A DNA stretch of 64,000 nucleotides from Sporolactobacillus sp. CQH2019. Lineage in GTDB: Bacteria > Bacillota > Bacilli > Bacillales > Sporolactobacillaceae. Location of the stretch: the NCBI RefSeq assembly GCF_028765345.1, contig NZ_JARAJZ010000001.1, forward strand, positions 186,001 through 250,000, in the 5' to 3' direction. Shown piece after piece: positions 48,118 to 57,355 of this stretch. Numbering within the stretch: position 1 is the first letter of the stretch; every line of letters starts with the position of its first letter. Under the pieces are notes generated by a model. It worked only from the letters and a program-made list of their open reading frames with translations, ran no database searches and had not been told where the DNA came from. The position numbers were made by a program, and so were the translations under genes.

Positions 48118-48552
48118 TCAATAAGATTGTCCGTCTTCTTTCCAGTCGTTAATGATTCCTGTGATATCGACAAAATCCGGTGCAAATAAGAATGTATCCC
48201 TTCCTATTTTTCGAATCTGTCCGTCCAGGGCAAAAACGGTCCCGCCCATAAAATCGAGGATCCGCTGCCCCTCCGCTTTCGTCACACTCTGCAGGTTGCA
48301 GATGACCGTGCGTTTGTTCTTCAGATGTCCGACCACGCCTTCCACCTCTTCAAACGATTTCGGTTCGACAAGAACAACCTTGTCCCGCTGGCGGACGTTC
48401 TGAATAGCAACGATTCTCCCGCCCTTTTCAATCGTTCGTTTCTCGGCGGGTATCTGAACAGCATCCTTATTTTTGTAAAAAGCACTTTCGTCCGAAGGTT
48501 CCACAGTTTCTTCGAGATCAAAAAACCGCCTGAATGTCGTTTTGAGCCCCAT
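48118..48552 (-). CDS. sepF: Cell division protein SepF
   Basis: 144 residues. Start MGLKTTFRRFFD chosen nine bases after AAGGGGAGC; this gives the N-terminal amphipathic membrane helix. C-terminal FtsZ-binding/polymerisation domain: VVLVEPKSFEEVEGVVGHLKNKR, VICNLQSVTKAEGQRILDFMGGTVFALDGQI. SepF forms rings that bundle FtsZ at midcell. Five bases after ylmE. Confidence 0.95.
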   Translation of the reverse strand: MGLKTTFRRFFDLEETVEPSDESAFYKNKDAVQIPAEKRTIEKGGRIVAIQNVRQRDKVVLVEPKSFEEVEGVVGHLKNKRTVICNLQSVTKAEGQRILDFMGGTVFALDGQIRKIGRDTFLFAPDFVDITGIINDWKEDGQSY

Positions 48553-48557
48553 CTTTT

Positions 48558-49250
48558 TCAGCTCCCCTTCCATTCATTTCCAACCAGCGAGGTCCCTATT
48601 CTGACGAATGTTGCACCCTCTTCAACGGCAATTTGGAAATCATGGGACATTCCCATTGAAAGCTCCGTGCACGGTGCATAGTCGAGGCGGCGGTCTCTGA
48701 TCCGGTCGCGGCACTGGCGAAGGCCGCGGAATACTTTGCGGATCAGTGCCGTGTCTTCTGTATTCGGCGCCATCGTCATCAGGCCGATCACCTGAATATG
48801 TTCAAAAGCCCCGAGCTCTTCAATAAAAGAATCCAGTTCTTCTTCAGCGATTCCGTGCTTCGATGCTTCTCCGGAAAGATTCATTTCGATAAAACATTTC
48901 AGTTTGCCGGCCTTCATCCGTTTATTGATTTCGGCCGCCAGCTTTAAGCGATCAAGCGCATGAAAATAGTCGATCCGGCCGACAACGTCTTTTACTTTTC
49001 TTGTCTGAAGCGTCCCGATAAGATGCCAGACAACGCGGCCGTCATGGATGGCGCTCTGTTTCTCGAGCAGCCCTTCTTTCCGGTTTTCGGCCAGATTGAA
49101 GAGTCCGCAATCGACGGCTTCCTGCGCCCGTTCGTTTCCGACATACTTTGTGACCGCAATCACGGTCACCTCTTCCGGACGGCGGCCCGATTTCCTGCAG
49201 GCCTCCTCAATTTTTTCATCAATGATACGAAGATTTTCCGCAACTGTCAA
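48558..49250 (-). CDS. ylmE: YggS/YlmE family PLP homeostasis protein
   Basis: 230 residues with the alanine-racemase-like TIM barrel N-domain fold. PLP-lysine in VIAVTKYV, FNLAENRKEGLLEK, WHLIGTLQTRK, GLMTMAPN, LSMGMSHDFQIAVEEGATFVRIG. It controls free pyridoxal phosphate. TTG start overlaps the pgeF stop (TTGA). Typical length. Confidence 0.94.
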   Translation of the reverse strand: MTVAENLRIIDEKIEEACRKSGRRPEEVTVIAVTKYVGNERAQEAVDCGLFNLAENRKEGLLEKQSAIHDGRVVWHLIGTLQTRKVKDVVGRIDYFHALDRLKLAAEINKRMKAGKLKCFIEMNLSGEASKHGIAEEELDSFIEELGAFEHIQVIGLMTMAPNTEDTALIRKVFRGLRQCRDRIRDRRLDYAPCTELSMGMSHDFQIAVEEGATFVRIGTSLVGNEWKGS

Positions 49251-50086
49251 CTTGTACCTTCCCCTTTGTTCTTCATGCCGATAAATCCCATCATACGCCC
49301 GGTGCGCCCATGATCTTTCCGATATGAATAAAAAAGTTCCGGGAAGACGCTCGTCTTATAGCCGGTTACCTGAATCTGTTCTTGAGGGACGCCTGCCCTG
49401 ATCAGGACAGCCCGGTTCAGCGCCTGAAGATCAAGCAGATAATGCTCGTCTCCGTGCGGCGTGACTGCACCGTTCCGGATCCCGCGGCCAAGCTTTGATA
49501 CTTCATCGATAACCGTCTGATCTACTTCATAGTCCGCACCGGCAATCGCCGGACCGATGACCGCATAAATATCCTCCGGCACGAGATCAAGCGTCCTGCA
49601 CATAGTTTCAACCATTCTGACGGCACCGAGCCGAACGGTGCCGCGCCAGCCGCAGTGCATCAGCCCGACGGCAGCGGGCTGTTTACTGTAAAAGTACACG
49701 GGAACACAATCTGCAAAACAGAGCGCGAGCAGCAGATCCGGTTCTGTTGTAAACAGGCCGTCGACATTTTTAACAGCGGTGTCGGGACTTGTCGCTCCGG
49801 CGCCGGCACATTCACCCGTCACACGGGCGATGTTTGTACCGTGCACTTGTTGCGCGCAAACCCAGCGCTCTAAAGAAAAGCCGATCTCTTCGGCAGCCTT
49901 TCTGCGGTTTGCCACAACATTTTCCCGATCGTCGCCGACGTGAAGGCCCAGATTCAGCGAGGCAAAAGGCGCCCGACTCGTCCCTCCCGTCCGCAGCGAA
50001 ATGCCGGACAGGATCATTCTATGCCCTGCAGCAGCCGGTTCCGTCATCAGAGTCAGCTTATTCTTAATGGAGAAAGGTTCCGCCAT
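49247..50086 (-). CDS. pgeF: Polyphenol oxidase family/multicopper purine nucleoside phosphorylase (YlmD)
   Basis: 279 residues of the YfiH/LACC1 family. LNLGLHVGDDRENV, zinc-site residues in LCFADCVPV (Asp-Cys) and LMHCGWRGTV (His-Cys), and C-terminal YSYRKDHGRTGRMMGFIG. Start ATG ten bases after AAGGG. Enzymatic specificity (nucleoside cleavage, muropeptide editing, oxidase) varies in the family and cannot be settled here. First of the ylmDE-sepF-ylmG-ylmH-divIVA run. Confidence 0.9.
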   Translation of the reverse strand: MAEPFSIKNKLTLMTEPAAAGHRMILSGISLRTGGTSRAPFASLNLGLHVGDDRENVVANRRKAAEEIGFSLERWVCAQQVHGTNIARVTGECAGAGATSPDTAVKNVDGLFTTEPDLLLALCFADCVPVYFYSKQPAAVGLMHCGWRGTVRLGAVRMVETMCRTLDLVPEDIYAVIGPAIAGADYEVDQTVIDEVSKLGRGIRNGAVTPHGDEHYLLDLQALNRAVLIRAGVPQEQIQVTGYKTSVFPELFYSYRKDHGRTGRMMGFIGMKNKGEGTS

Positions 50087-50167
50087 CACGTTCATCCCTT
50101 CTTCGCGGATTCAAGGGCACGATTATTTTCCTTTATTCTACCATATCCGCCGGAACAGCGCTTTAAT

Positions 50168-50437
50168 TTATGATTCTTTTTCGCCCGGAGCCGGATCCCG
50201 ATCATTGTAAAAGCGGACAAGGATGACATCGGCTCCAATGCGTACAATATTGTTCCATGGTACAACCACATCGTTTTCTCTTCCGAACAGGCCCATGACG
50301 CGGCCGGCACCGGGGATGATCAGATTCTCAATTTTTCCCGTAGACAGATTCACGTCAAGGTCTCCTATATGACCCAGCCTTTTACCGTTCTCAACATTGA
50401 CAACCTCTTTTGTCTGGAAATCGGAAATTCTTGGCAC
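50168..50437 (-). CDS. YlmC/YmxH family sporulation protein (PRC-barrel)
   Basis: 89 residues from a GTG start with GAGGGGGAG upstream (VPRISDFQTKEVVNVENG), matching B. subtilis YlmC. PRC-barrel-like: GHIGDLDVNLSTGKIENLIIPG, FGRENDVVVPWNNIVRIGADVILVR. An earlier in-frame start would add 57 residues without similarity and through the sigG terminator. Forespore-expressed in B. subtilis; function unknown. Confidence 0.88.
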   Translation of the reverse strand: MPRISDFQTKEVVNVENGKRLGHIGDLDVNLSTGKIENLIIPGAGRVMGLFGRENDVVVPWNNIVRIGADVILVRFYNDRDPAPGEKES

Positions 50438-50561
50438 GGCTTCTCCCCCTCTCACTATCTTAATATATGGGGGCGCGTGCGGGTTGAGAAGTGAAAAATG
50501 GAGACGGGATCGGCAGCAGGCGGCAGGAGCGGTATCTGCAGAGATCTTATCACGGCGGACA

Positions 50562-50591
50562 TAAAAAAGGCGCCTGCCTGCAGCAAGCGCC
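50562..50591 (-). terminator. Terminator after sigG
   Basis: GGCGCTTGC/GCAGGCGCC stem followed by TTTTTT on the minus strand, about 30 bp after the sigG stop. Confidence 0.85.
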
Positions 50592-50618
50592 GGATTGTTG
50601 TTTTCCATCAGGCATCCG

Positions 50619-51398
50619 TCACGGCCCGATATCCTGATTCATTTCCTTGATTGCCATTTTCTCGAGGCGGGAAACCTGCGCCTGTGAAATACCGATTTCC
50701 TGAGCCACTTCCATCTGGGTTTTCCCATAAAAAAAGCGCATGGCAACGATTTTCTTTTCGCGATCATGCAACTTGCCCATCGCTTCTTTAAGGGCTATCT
50801 TGTCCACCCATTCTCTGTCTCTGTGCTTTTCATCACTGATCTGGTCCATGATGAAAATCGGATCGCCGCCGTCGCTGTAGATCGGCTCAAAAAGAGAAAC
50901 GGGATCCTGGATGGCATCCATGGCAAAAACGACATCCTCGACAGGAAGATCAAGCATTTTTGCCAGTTCGGAGGCGGAGGGCTCCTTGGAGTGTTTAGCA
51001 ATATAGCGTTCTTTGGCCTGCAGCGCCTTATAGGCCATGTCGCGCAAAGAACGCGATACGCGGATCGGATTGTTGTCTCTCAAATAGCGGCGGATTTCGC
51101 CGATGATCATCGGGACGGCATAGGTCGAAAAACGGACATTCTGACTTAGATCAAAGTTATCAATCGATTTCATCAGTCCAATACAGCCGACCTGAAACAA
51201 ATCGTCCACAGACTCGCCGCGGTGATTAAAACGCTGAATCACACTGAGTACAAGGCGAAGGTTGCCGTTTACAAGTTTCTCTCTCGCCTCGATCGTACCC
51301 GACTGAAGTTCTGTAAATAACTTACGCATTTCTACGTTCGTCAGGACAGGAAGCTTTGCTGTGTCCACCCCGCAGATTTCTACTTTGTGCCGTGCCAT
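50619..51398 (-). CDS. sigG: RNA polymerase sporulation sigma factor SigG
   Basis: Late forespore sigma factor. 259 residues; start MARHKVEICGVDTAKLPVL follows GGGGAGG. Region 2 (DDLFQVGCIGLMKSIDNFD, FSTYAVPMIIGEIRRYLRDNN), region 3 and region 4 (GKTQMEVAQEIGISQAQVSRLEK) are all intact. Directly downstream of sigE, with a candidate SigF-type promoter between the two. Nearly identical to B. subtilis in all core regions. Confidence 0.97.
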   Translation of the reverse strand: MARHKVEICGVDTAKLPVLTNVEMRKLFTELQSGTIEAREKLVNGNLRLVLSVIQRFNHRGESVDDLFQVGCIGLMKSIDNFDLSQNVRFSTYAVPMIIGEIRRYLRDNNPIRVSRSLRDMAYKALQAKERYIAKHSKEPSASELAKMLDLPVEDVVFAMDAIQDPVSLFEPIYSDGGDPIFIMDQISDEKHRDREWVDKIALKEAMGKLHDREKKIVAMRFFYGKTQMEVAQEIGISQAQVSRLEKMAIKEMNQDIGP

Positions 51399-51440
51399 AA
51401 AGGATGACCTCCCCACATAATCGGAGCTTTCTATAACGTC

Positions 51441-51469
51441 AAGTATCTCCTGCGGATGTCATTTTATGC
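51441..51469 (-). promoter_or_regulatory. Candidate SigF-type promoter of sigG
   Basis: On the minus strand GCATA (-35) and GGAGATACTT (-10) are separated by 14 bp, matching the SigF pattern GYWTA and GGNRANAHTR at nearly all positions but with a short spacer. 43 bp before the sigG start. Confidence 0.45.
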
Positions 51470-51504
51470 ACGGCAATTCCCTCCTGTTTTCCGTCGCGGG
51501 CGGA

Positions 51505-52215
51505 CTAGGCCATTTTACTGAATTCCTTCTTCAGCCGTTTGATAATCCGTTTTTCAAGCCTTGAAATATACGACTGCGAGATGCCGAGCTGATCGGCAAC
51601 ATCCTTCTGCGTCTTCTCCTTTCCGCCTGCCAGCCCGAAACGCAGCGTCATAATTTCTTTTTCCCGGTCGCTCAGCATCAGCATCGCCCGCTGCAGAAGC
51701 GAACGATCCACTTTCCGCTCCATGCCTTTTGTCGTTATGTCGACCGCCGTGCCGAGCACGTCCGACAGCAGCAATTCGTTGCCGTCCCAGTCCACATTCA
51801 GCGGTTCATCCAGCGAAACCTCTGTACGTGTCCGGTTATTTCTGCGCAGATACATCAGAATTTCATTTTCAATGCAGCGCGATGCATAGGTCGCCAGTTT
51901 GATCTTCTTTTCGGGATTAAAGGTATTGACGGCTTTAATTAATCCAATGGTTCCGATACTGATCAGATCTTCAATATTGATCCGCGTATTGTCGAACTTG
52001 CGCGCGATATAGACCACGAGCCTCAGATTGCGCTCAATCAGCGTGGCGCGCACTTTCTGATCGCCGGAAGGCAGCTTTTTCATCAGCTCCGCCTCTTCAT
52101 CTTTCGAAAGCGGAGAAGGGAGTCCGTCGCTTCCCCCGATATAGTAAATTTCTTCAGGTTTTATATGGAGCTTAACAAGAATCCGAAACCACATTTTCCG
52201 AAAAAAGGTTTTCAT
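51505..52215 (-). CDS. sigE: RNA polymerase sporulation sigma factor SigE
   Basis: Early mother-cell sigma factor made as a precursor. 236 residues; start [16 protein letters not shown] follows AAGGAGG. Amphipathic pro-sequence (residues 1-27) ends near IYYIGGSD, the SpoIIGA cleavage zone. Region 2 [29 protein letters not shown], region 4 [24 protein letters not shown]. Lies between spoIIGA and sigG as in all Bacillus relatives. Confidence 0.97.
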   Translation of the reverse strand: MKTFFRKMWFRILVKLHIKPEEIYYIGGSDGLPSPLSKDEEAELMKKLPSGDQKVRATLIERNLRLVVYIARKFDNTRINIEDLISIGTIGLIKAVNTFNPEKKIKLATYASRCIENEILMYLRRNNRTRTEVSLDEPLNVDWDGNELLLSDVLGTAVDITTKGMERKVDRSLLQRAMLMLSDREKEIMTLRFGLAGGKEKTQKDVADQLGISQSYISRLEKRIIKRLKKEFSKMA

Positions 52216-52246
52216 TCGCTTATTCCTCCTTGATTGCAGTCGCAGG

Positions 52247-53170
52247 TCAGGATGCCGGTTCAATCACCTTGCCGTGAAGCAGCATGTCCGGGTGAAGAAG
52301 ACTGTCAAAATCACCCGCTGCGCTGAGAGCGTGTTCCGTCAGTGCCACATAGACTTTTCGGCACTCAATCAGTTTCCCTTCGTGTATGATCAGAACGCGA
52401 TCCGGCCTGACGGCGGTCGCAAAGCGGCGGCTGCCGTCAACCGCCGTGTACGGAATCAGTGCGAGACGGTTTTTCCATTCGGCCGCCAGGCTCTCCCGGC
52501 CCAGCATGCCTTCCTCTCCGGAAAAAGCCCGGAAGAGTTCGGCGGGAAGCGCATCCTTGCAAGCCTCCCGGCTCAGAAACATGACCGGAAACCGGGTCAG
52601 CGGTTCATACAGTTTATTGCCGCTGTCGATGAAGGCTTTCGCTTTAATCGTCAGATCAGCCATCTGAATGATCGCTTCGGCGCCCGCAGAACTTTGCCAT
52701 TTTCTGACTACCGTATGATCGATCCTTTTTTTCGAGAAGAACCAAAGAAACGGAAAACCGGCGACGATTACAATCCAGCTGACCGGATCCCCGTAATTCA
52801 GTGTCGTCAGGAAACGGCTGTTCGCATAGAACGCATCATTCTGAAAAAAATAATGCAGGGCAAAAAGTCCTCCCCCGATCGCAAATGCCAGAAAGTAGAA
52901 AGCTGCAAGATTCTGTACAAAAACGGATAGCCGGCGGAATCCAAAGGTGACGTATATGATCAGCACGGAAAAAAGAAATTTGCCTAAGGGATGGGCGACC
53001 AGAAAAGCAAGAGGCGTGAAAAGGATCAGAACGACGGACGATGCCGTGAGTGCGCCGAGCCAGAAGCGCAGCCGATTTGTCCGCCGCTTGAGCATCAGCG
53101 CCGTCAATTGCAGCAAACTGGCATCGATCAGCAGATTAAGAAGCCATACGGCATCCAGGTAAAGAACCAA
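52247..53170 (-). CDS. spoIIGA: Sporulation sigma-E factor-processing peptidase
   Basis: 307 residues. Five N-terminal membrane helices (about residues 1-150) followed by a cytoplasmic aspartic protease domain with the catalytic motif [13 protein letters not shown]. Cleaves pro-SigE after signalling by SpoIIR. TTG start with an excellent AAAGGAGG. Promoter with 22-bp spacing lies upstream. First gene of the spoIIG operon. Confidence 0.95.
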   Translation of the reverse strand: MVLYLDAVWLLNLLIDASLLQLTALMLKRRTNRLRFWLGALTASSVVLILFTPLAFLVAHPLGKFLFSVLIIYVTFGFRRLSVFVQNLAAFYFLAFAIGGGLFALHYFFQNDAFYANSRFLTTLNYGDPVSWIVIVAGFPFLWFFSKKRIDHTVVRKWQSSAGAEAIIQMADLTIKAKAFIDSGNKLYEPLTRFPVMFLSREACKDALPAELFRAFSGEEGMLGRESLAAEWKNRLALIPYTAVDGSRRFATAVRPDRVLIIHEGKLIECRKVYVALTEHALSAAGDFDSLLHPDMLLHGKVIEPAS

Positions 53171-53199
53171 GCTCCCACCTCCTTTGCATGTTTAGGAAT

Positions 53200-53233
53200 A
53201 GTATACGGGCCTTTATCCATGAAAGTCTGTCAT
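53200..53233 (-). promoter_or_regulatory. Spo0A-type promoter of spoIIGA-sigE
   Basis: -35 ATGACA and -10 TATACT on the minus strand are spaced 22 bp apart, the unusual spacing known for the B. subtilis spoIIG promoter that needs Spo0A. A 0A-like TGTCATT overlaps the -35, and another TGTCGCT (in TTTTTGTCGCT) lies at 53271-53277, about 80 bp upstream of the expected start. Confidence 0.7.
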
Positions 53234-53284
53234 TCCTTGGCAGGATTTTCCCTGTTATTTTGGCTCTTTTTGTCGCTCGCAGAA

Positions 53285-53335
53285 CAAAAATAAAGCTCCG
53301 GAAACGGATGATTGCAAGAATCATCGTTCCGGAGC
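53285..53335 (-). terminator. Terminator after ftsZ
   Basis: Near-perfect long stem GCTCCGGAACGATGATT/AATCATCCGTTTCCGGAGC followed by TTTATTTTTG on the minus strand. Confidence 0.9.
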
Positions 53336-53425
53336 CTGTCACTATTCATTGTGCGTTGCGTGGAACAATCATTGAGAGAATCTGTCTGATCCGGCGGATG
53401 CAGCCTGATCCGGCTGCACGGCCGC

Positions 53426-54619
53426 TTATTGATTTTTGCTTCTCCGATTGCGCAGGAAAGTCGGAATGTCCAACGTCTCCTCGTCCTCCACAAGGCTATG
53501 CGGCCTGCGGAGCGGCTGTTTCGGAAGACCCGGCCCTTCATCGCGGCGGACTTCATGTTTCAAGCCGCCCGGCTTTTTTTCCGTATCGGAAGCCGCACTC
53601 GCCGCCTGACGGCGGCCAAGGTGAGGCTCCTGTTCCGGTTTGATCTGCTGATGCTCCTGCGCTTCTTCCTGAAAACCGGTCGCGATCACAGTGACAACGA
53701 TTTCGTCTTCCAGTTCTTCACTGATGACCGAGCCGAAAATCATGTTAACTTCTTCGTCCGCTGCCGTAGCCACAATATCCGCTGCTTCATTAACTTCGTA
53801 CAGGCTGAGATTGCTCCCGCCCGTGATGTTCATCAGCACACCTCTCGCGCCGTCAATCGATTTCTCCAGAAGCGGACTGGCAATCGCTTTCTTCGCTGCT
53901 TCGGCCGCTCTGTTTTCTCCCGAAGCAATGCCGATCGCCATCAGTGCCGAACCGCCCTCGGTCATGATCGTTTTCACATCGGCGAAATCAAGATTGATCA
54001 GGCCGGGAACAGCGATCAGGTCGGATATGCCCTGAACGCCCTGGCGCAGAACATTGTCTGCCTCTCTGAACGCGTCAAGCATCGGTGTGTTTTTATCGAC
54101 GATTTCCAGCAGGCGGTCATTCGGAATCACGATCAATGTATCTACTTTTTCCTTGAGTGTAGCGATTCCGTTCGAAGCCTGCTTGGCCCGTTTTCTTCCT
54201 TCAAAGGTAAACGGCCGGGTAACTACCCCGACAGTCAGCGCGCCGACTTCTTTTGCGACTTCGGCAATAACCGGTGCGGCACCCGTTCCGGTTCCGCCGC
54301 CCATGCCGGCCGTGATAAATACCATATCGGCACCCTTCAGAATTTCTTCGACCTGATCCCGGCTTTCTTCAGCGGCCTTTTTACCGATGTCGGGGTTCGC
54401 GCCTGCGCCGAGTCCGCGGGTCAGCTTTTCGCCGAGCTGAAGCTGGACTCTCGCCCTCGACAGCTTGAGTGCCTGCGCATCCGTATTAGCGCATACAAAA
54501 TCAACCCCCTGAATGCCGCTTTCGATCATTCGGTTGACCGCATTATTTCCGCCGCCACCCACGCCGATGACTTTTATTTTCGCGAGACGTTCCTCCATCT
54601 CCACATCGTTCTCATACAT
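53426..54619 (-). CDS. ftsZ: Cell division protein FtsZ
   Basis: 397-residue tubulin homologue forming the Z-ring. [16 protein letters not shown], tubulin signature [18 protein letters not shown]7 loop [11 protein letters not shown], then a variable linker ([19 protein letters not shown]) and the C-terminal peptide [12 protein letters not shown] that binds FtsA and SepF. Start after GGGAGG, followed by a terminator. Gap of 37 bp from ftsA. Confidence 0.98.
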   Translation of the reverse strand: MYENDVEMEERLAKIKVIGVGGGGNNAVNRMIESGIQGVDFVCANTDAQALKLSRARVQLQLGEKLTRGLGAGANPDIGKKAAEESRDQVEEILKGADMVFITAGMGGGTGTGAAPVIAEVAKEVGALTVGVVTRPFTFEGRKRAKQASNGIATLKEKVDTLIVIPNDRLLEIVDKNTPMLDAFREADNVLRQGVQGISDLIAVPGLINLDFADVKTIMTEGGSALMAIGIASGENRAAEAAKKAIASPLLEKSIDGARGVLMNITGGSNLSLYEVNEAADIVATAADEEVNMIFGSVISEELEDEIVVTVIATGFQEEAQEHQQIKPEQEPHLGRRQAASAASDTEKKPGGLKHEVRRDEGPGLPKQPLRRPHSLVEDEETLDIPTFLRNRRSKNQ

Positions 54620-54656
54620 TGTTCATTTCCTCCCATATAATGATTCCGCCACCCGA

Positions 54657-55940
54657 TTAATCGAAGAATAAATTGAACCAGTTCTTCACTTTGGCCGTTA
54701 CGCCTTCATGTTCATTTCGATCCAGATTTATCTTCTTTTTTTGCTTTCGTTGTTTCGGCTCAGCTTCATAGCGTTCGGGAGCAACGGCAGCCGCAACTTC
54801 TTTGCCCTGAATCTTGACATTGTGATAGGCGAACTGGATGAGACCGATGCAGGCCGTATACTTTGGTTCGCGAACGCCGATATAATCCGGTGCCGCAATG
54901 CGGACGTTGGAAGCCAGTTTATTGACCGCAAGATCCAGCACGCCGGGCATAGCCGTCACGCCGCCGGTCAGCACAAAGCCGCCCGGAAGATCGTAAATTC
55001 CGATTCTTTCCAGTTCTTCGCGGACAATATCGAAAATTTCCGCCATCCTTGCTTCAATGATCTCCGCAAGCTCTTCCTGATTGAGCATCTGTTTTTTGGC
55101 GCTGCCGATCTGCGAAGCCGTAAAAGTATCCTCCTCGGATGCGATTCCGACAAAGGCCGCGCCATGCTTGACCTTCAGCTGTTCCGCTTCATCCGTGGGA
55201 ATTCGCTGAATAATCGATATGTCTTTTGTAATATGATTTCCTCCGATGGGCAGCTCGAATGTGGAAAGCAGAGATCCTTGATCAAAAACGGCAACACTCG
55301 TCGCTCCCCCGCCTATATCGATCAGGGCGACACCGAGATTCTTCTCGTCTTTGGACAGGGCAACCGAACTGAGCGCAAGTGTCTGCAGGCAGACATCCGA
55401 AATCTGCAATCCCGCCTTCTCCACGCAACGCAGCAAATTATGGAGAACAGTTTTGGATCCTGTGATCAGCGTTCCTTCCATCTCAAGCCTGACCCCGATC
55501 ATTCCTCTCGGGTCGTGAATTTCATCCACTCCGTCAACGATGAACTGTTCCGGCACAACGTCGATGATCTCCCGCTCGGGAGGAATGGACATGACCTGGG
55601 CGGCATCTATGACTCTTGCGATATCGACATCGCCAATCTCATGATTCTCATTGGAGACAGCTACAATACCATGACAGTGCCTTAGCTGGATATGGTTTCC
55701 GGAAACACCGACGATCACGCTTTTAATATTCAGACCCACCATTCTTTCAGCCTGTTCCACGGCATTCTGAATGGACCGGACCGTTTCATCGATATCAACA
55801 ATAGAACCTTTCCTGATCCCATATGATACAGATTCGCCAACACCAATGACGTTAAGGGATTCGCCGGCCATTTCTCCGATGACAACCTTAATACTGGACG
55901 TACCGATGTCTAGGCTAACAAATACATCCTCGCTGTTCAT
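54657..55940 (-). CDS. ftsA: Cell division protein FtsA
   Basis: 427-residue actin-like membrane tether of FtsZ. SLDIGTSSIKVVIGE (phosphate 1), ALIDIGGGATSVAVF (phosphate 2), GGFVLTGGVTAMPGV, and a C-terminal amphipathic helix AKVKNWFNLFF. Start after AAAGGGGG. Upstream 480 bp is an A+T-rich regulatory region. Length normal. Confidence 0.97.
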   Translation of the reverse strand: MNSEDVFVSLDIGTSSIKVVIGEMAGESLNVIGVGESVSYGIRKGSIVDIDETVRSIQNAVEQAERMVGLNIKSVIVGVSGNHIQLRHCHGIVAVSNENHEIGDVDIARVIDAAQVMSIPPEREIIDVVPEQFIVDGVDEIHDPRGMIGVRLEMEGTLITGSKTVLHNLLRCVEKAGLQISDVCLQTLALSSVALSKDEKNLGVALIDIGGGATSVAVFDQGSLLSTFELPIGGNHITKDISIIQRIPTDEAEQLKVKHGAAFVGIASEEDTFTASQIGSAKKQMLNQEELAEIIEARMAEIFDIVREELERIGIYDLPGGFVLTGGVTAMPGVLDLAVNKLASNVRIAAPDYIGVREPKYTACIGLIQFAYHNVKIQGKEVAAAVAPERYEAEPKQRKQKKKINLDRNEHEGVTAKVKNWFNLFFD

Positions 55941-56073
55941 TCTGTGGCACCCCCTTTACCTGAGCATCCGTTGTTCCTCTATTCGGGATGTTTGGATCGA
56001 GTGATAAATGGCTGGACTTCTGAAAGACAAAGGAAGGCTCATTTTATTTTCAACCCAACGCTTTCTGCTCCTC

Positions 56074-56104
56074 ATTATAGAAACACACCTTAATCTTTGT
56101 ATTC
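56074..56104 (-). promoter_or_regulatory. Candidate SigA promoter of ftsA-ftsZ
   Basis: TATAAT (56074-56079) with AATACA about 18 bp upstream on the minus strand; ~130-bp untranslated leader. A weak SigH-like element (AGGAGCAG...TTGAAAAT) overlaps the leader but is not convincing. Confidence 0.4.
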
Positions 56105-56247
56105 TACAAAACAGAACATATCCCTTTATTTTAATCGATAAAACAAAAAATCATCCCGTTCTACATGTTTTCATCGGCATTCTTGAGAATAAAATGAAGA
56201 GAATCCCTTACTTTTTCATTCCCAAATTAAAAGAGCAAACGATGAAA

Positions 56248-56289
56248 CTAGAACTAAATTCTAGTCTACACCAACTTGGTAGACTAGAA
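56248..56289. promoter_or_regulatory. Mutually exclusive hairpins upstream of ftsA
   Basis: TTCTAGTCTAC and GTAGACTAGAA (56259-56289) form a perfect 11-bp stem around a nine-base loop. CTAGAA at 56248-56253 can instead pair with TTCTAG at 56259-56264. No T-run follows in either direction. Region 55941-56420 is otherwise A+T-rich without a gene. Confidence 0.5.
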
Positions 56290-56420
56290 AAGGCATAATC
56301 ACGATTAGTAATCCATTTGAAAACTTCTTTTAATCCGGTTAAAGACATAAAATTCAGAAGATTAATCCATCCGAATTTTTTCGCAGGACGGTTCTTCCCG
56401 TGCTGTTCGTCTGTCTCCGG

Positions 56421-57188
56421 TCAGTTTCCGGCGCTGCCTTGCGTGCTGTCGGGGACAAAATAACTGCCGACACTGAGATGAATCGTCCCGTGCGCTCCCT
56501 TGGGCAAACTGGCGGCAATTTCAGGATAAAGCTGTATGTTCCTAGCAAAAGTATTCGTACTGGCAACTACGCGGTTGCCGTCATTCATATAAAGCATCAG
56601 GTTGTCATTGTCCGTCGGAGCGGATATGTAATGGATATCGGAAATGCTATGAATCACCTGCTGAGGAATCTTCGCCAATCCCTCGGTAACCGCCCTTAAA
56701 TCGGCCTGACGGCTGAAACCGTATAACACCGGCGCATCAACAGGCAGCCTGCTGCCGGAAATTTTGGCAAGCAGCGCGCCGTTCTGAAGAATCGGATAGT
56801 ATCCGCCGTTCTTTTCCAGATAAGCTTTCCGTTCGTATTCCTGTATCCGAATCGTTACGCGGTTTGGAAATTCGGCCCGGACGGAAGCGGTCCGGACGGT
56901 CGGAAGCTTTTCAATCTGTTTTTCAACGGCTGCGGGCCGGACATCCCAGATATGTGTCCGGTCGGAAATGCCGCTGGCCTGAACGACCTGGCTGTAGCTG
57001 ACCAGCTGCTCGCCCGATACGGAAAGCTGGCTGACTTTGCTGAACGGAGACTGAAAATAGACCACAACCAATAGCAGAAGGAAAAAGAAGGATGCGTAAA
57101 GAACAAAACGGTGGTTTGCCTTTTGTTTCCGTTCTTTTTTTAATTGCGGAAGCCGGTCTTCCAGCGGCACGACTTTTTTCCTGTCCAC
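56421..57188 (-). CDS. divIB: Cell division protein DivIB (FtsQ)
   Basis: 255-residue bitopic divisome protein. Basic cytoplasmic tail, one transmembrane helix (about 28-46, FVLYASFFFLLLLVVVY), POTRA domain starting KVSQLSVSGEQLVSYSQVVQASGI, then beta domain with GALLAKI and PQQVIHSISDI. GTG start after GAGGGGGAG. It is separated from spoVE by a terminator; murG and murB, which lie here in B. subtilis, are absent. Confidence 0.94.
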   Translation of the reverse strand: MDRKKVVPLEDRLPQLKKERKQKANHRFVLYASFFFLLLLVVVYFQSPFSKVSQLSVSGEQLVSYSQVVQASGISDRTHIWDVRPAAVEKQIEKLPTVRTASVRAEFPNRVTIRIQEYERKAYLEKNGGYYPILQNGALLAKISGSRLPVDAPVLYGFSRQADLRAVTEGLAKIPQQVIHSISDIHYISAPTDNDNLMLYMNDGNRVVASTNTFARNIQLYPEIAASLPKGAHGTIHLSVGSYFVPDSTQGSAGN

Positions 57189-57296
57189 GGCTCTCCCCCT
57201 CTCTCATCTATCGGATAATACGGTGCTTCGGGAAGAAGGGTTTTAAACGCTGTTCGCTTTCTTCTCCGTTAATTCTATTTTATTTTCTTTTGATTA

Positions 57297-57347
57297 AAAC
57301 AGCAAACCCGTTATGCAGACCGACCGCATAAAACAGAGTTTGCTGTT
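57297..57347 (-). terminator. Terminator after spoVE
   Basis: Two-part stem AACAGCAAAC/GTTTGCTGTT and TTATGC/GCATAA followed by TTTTAATC on the minus strand. Confidence 0.75.
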
Positions 57348-57355
57348 CACATTGT

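Noticed and set aside
53429-54640. 403-codon plus-strand open frame
   Set aside because: Antisense shadow of ftsZ.
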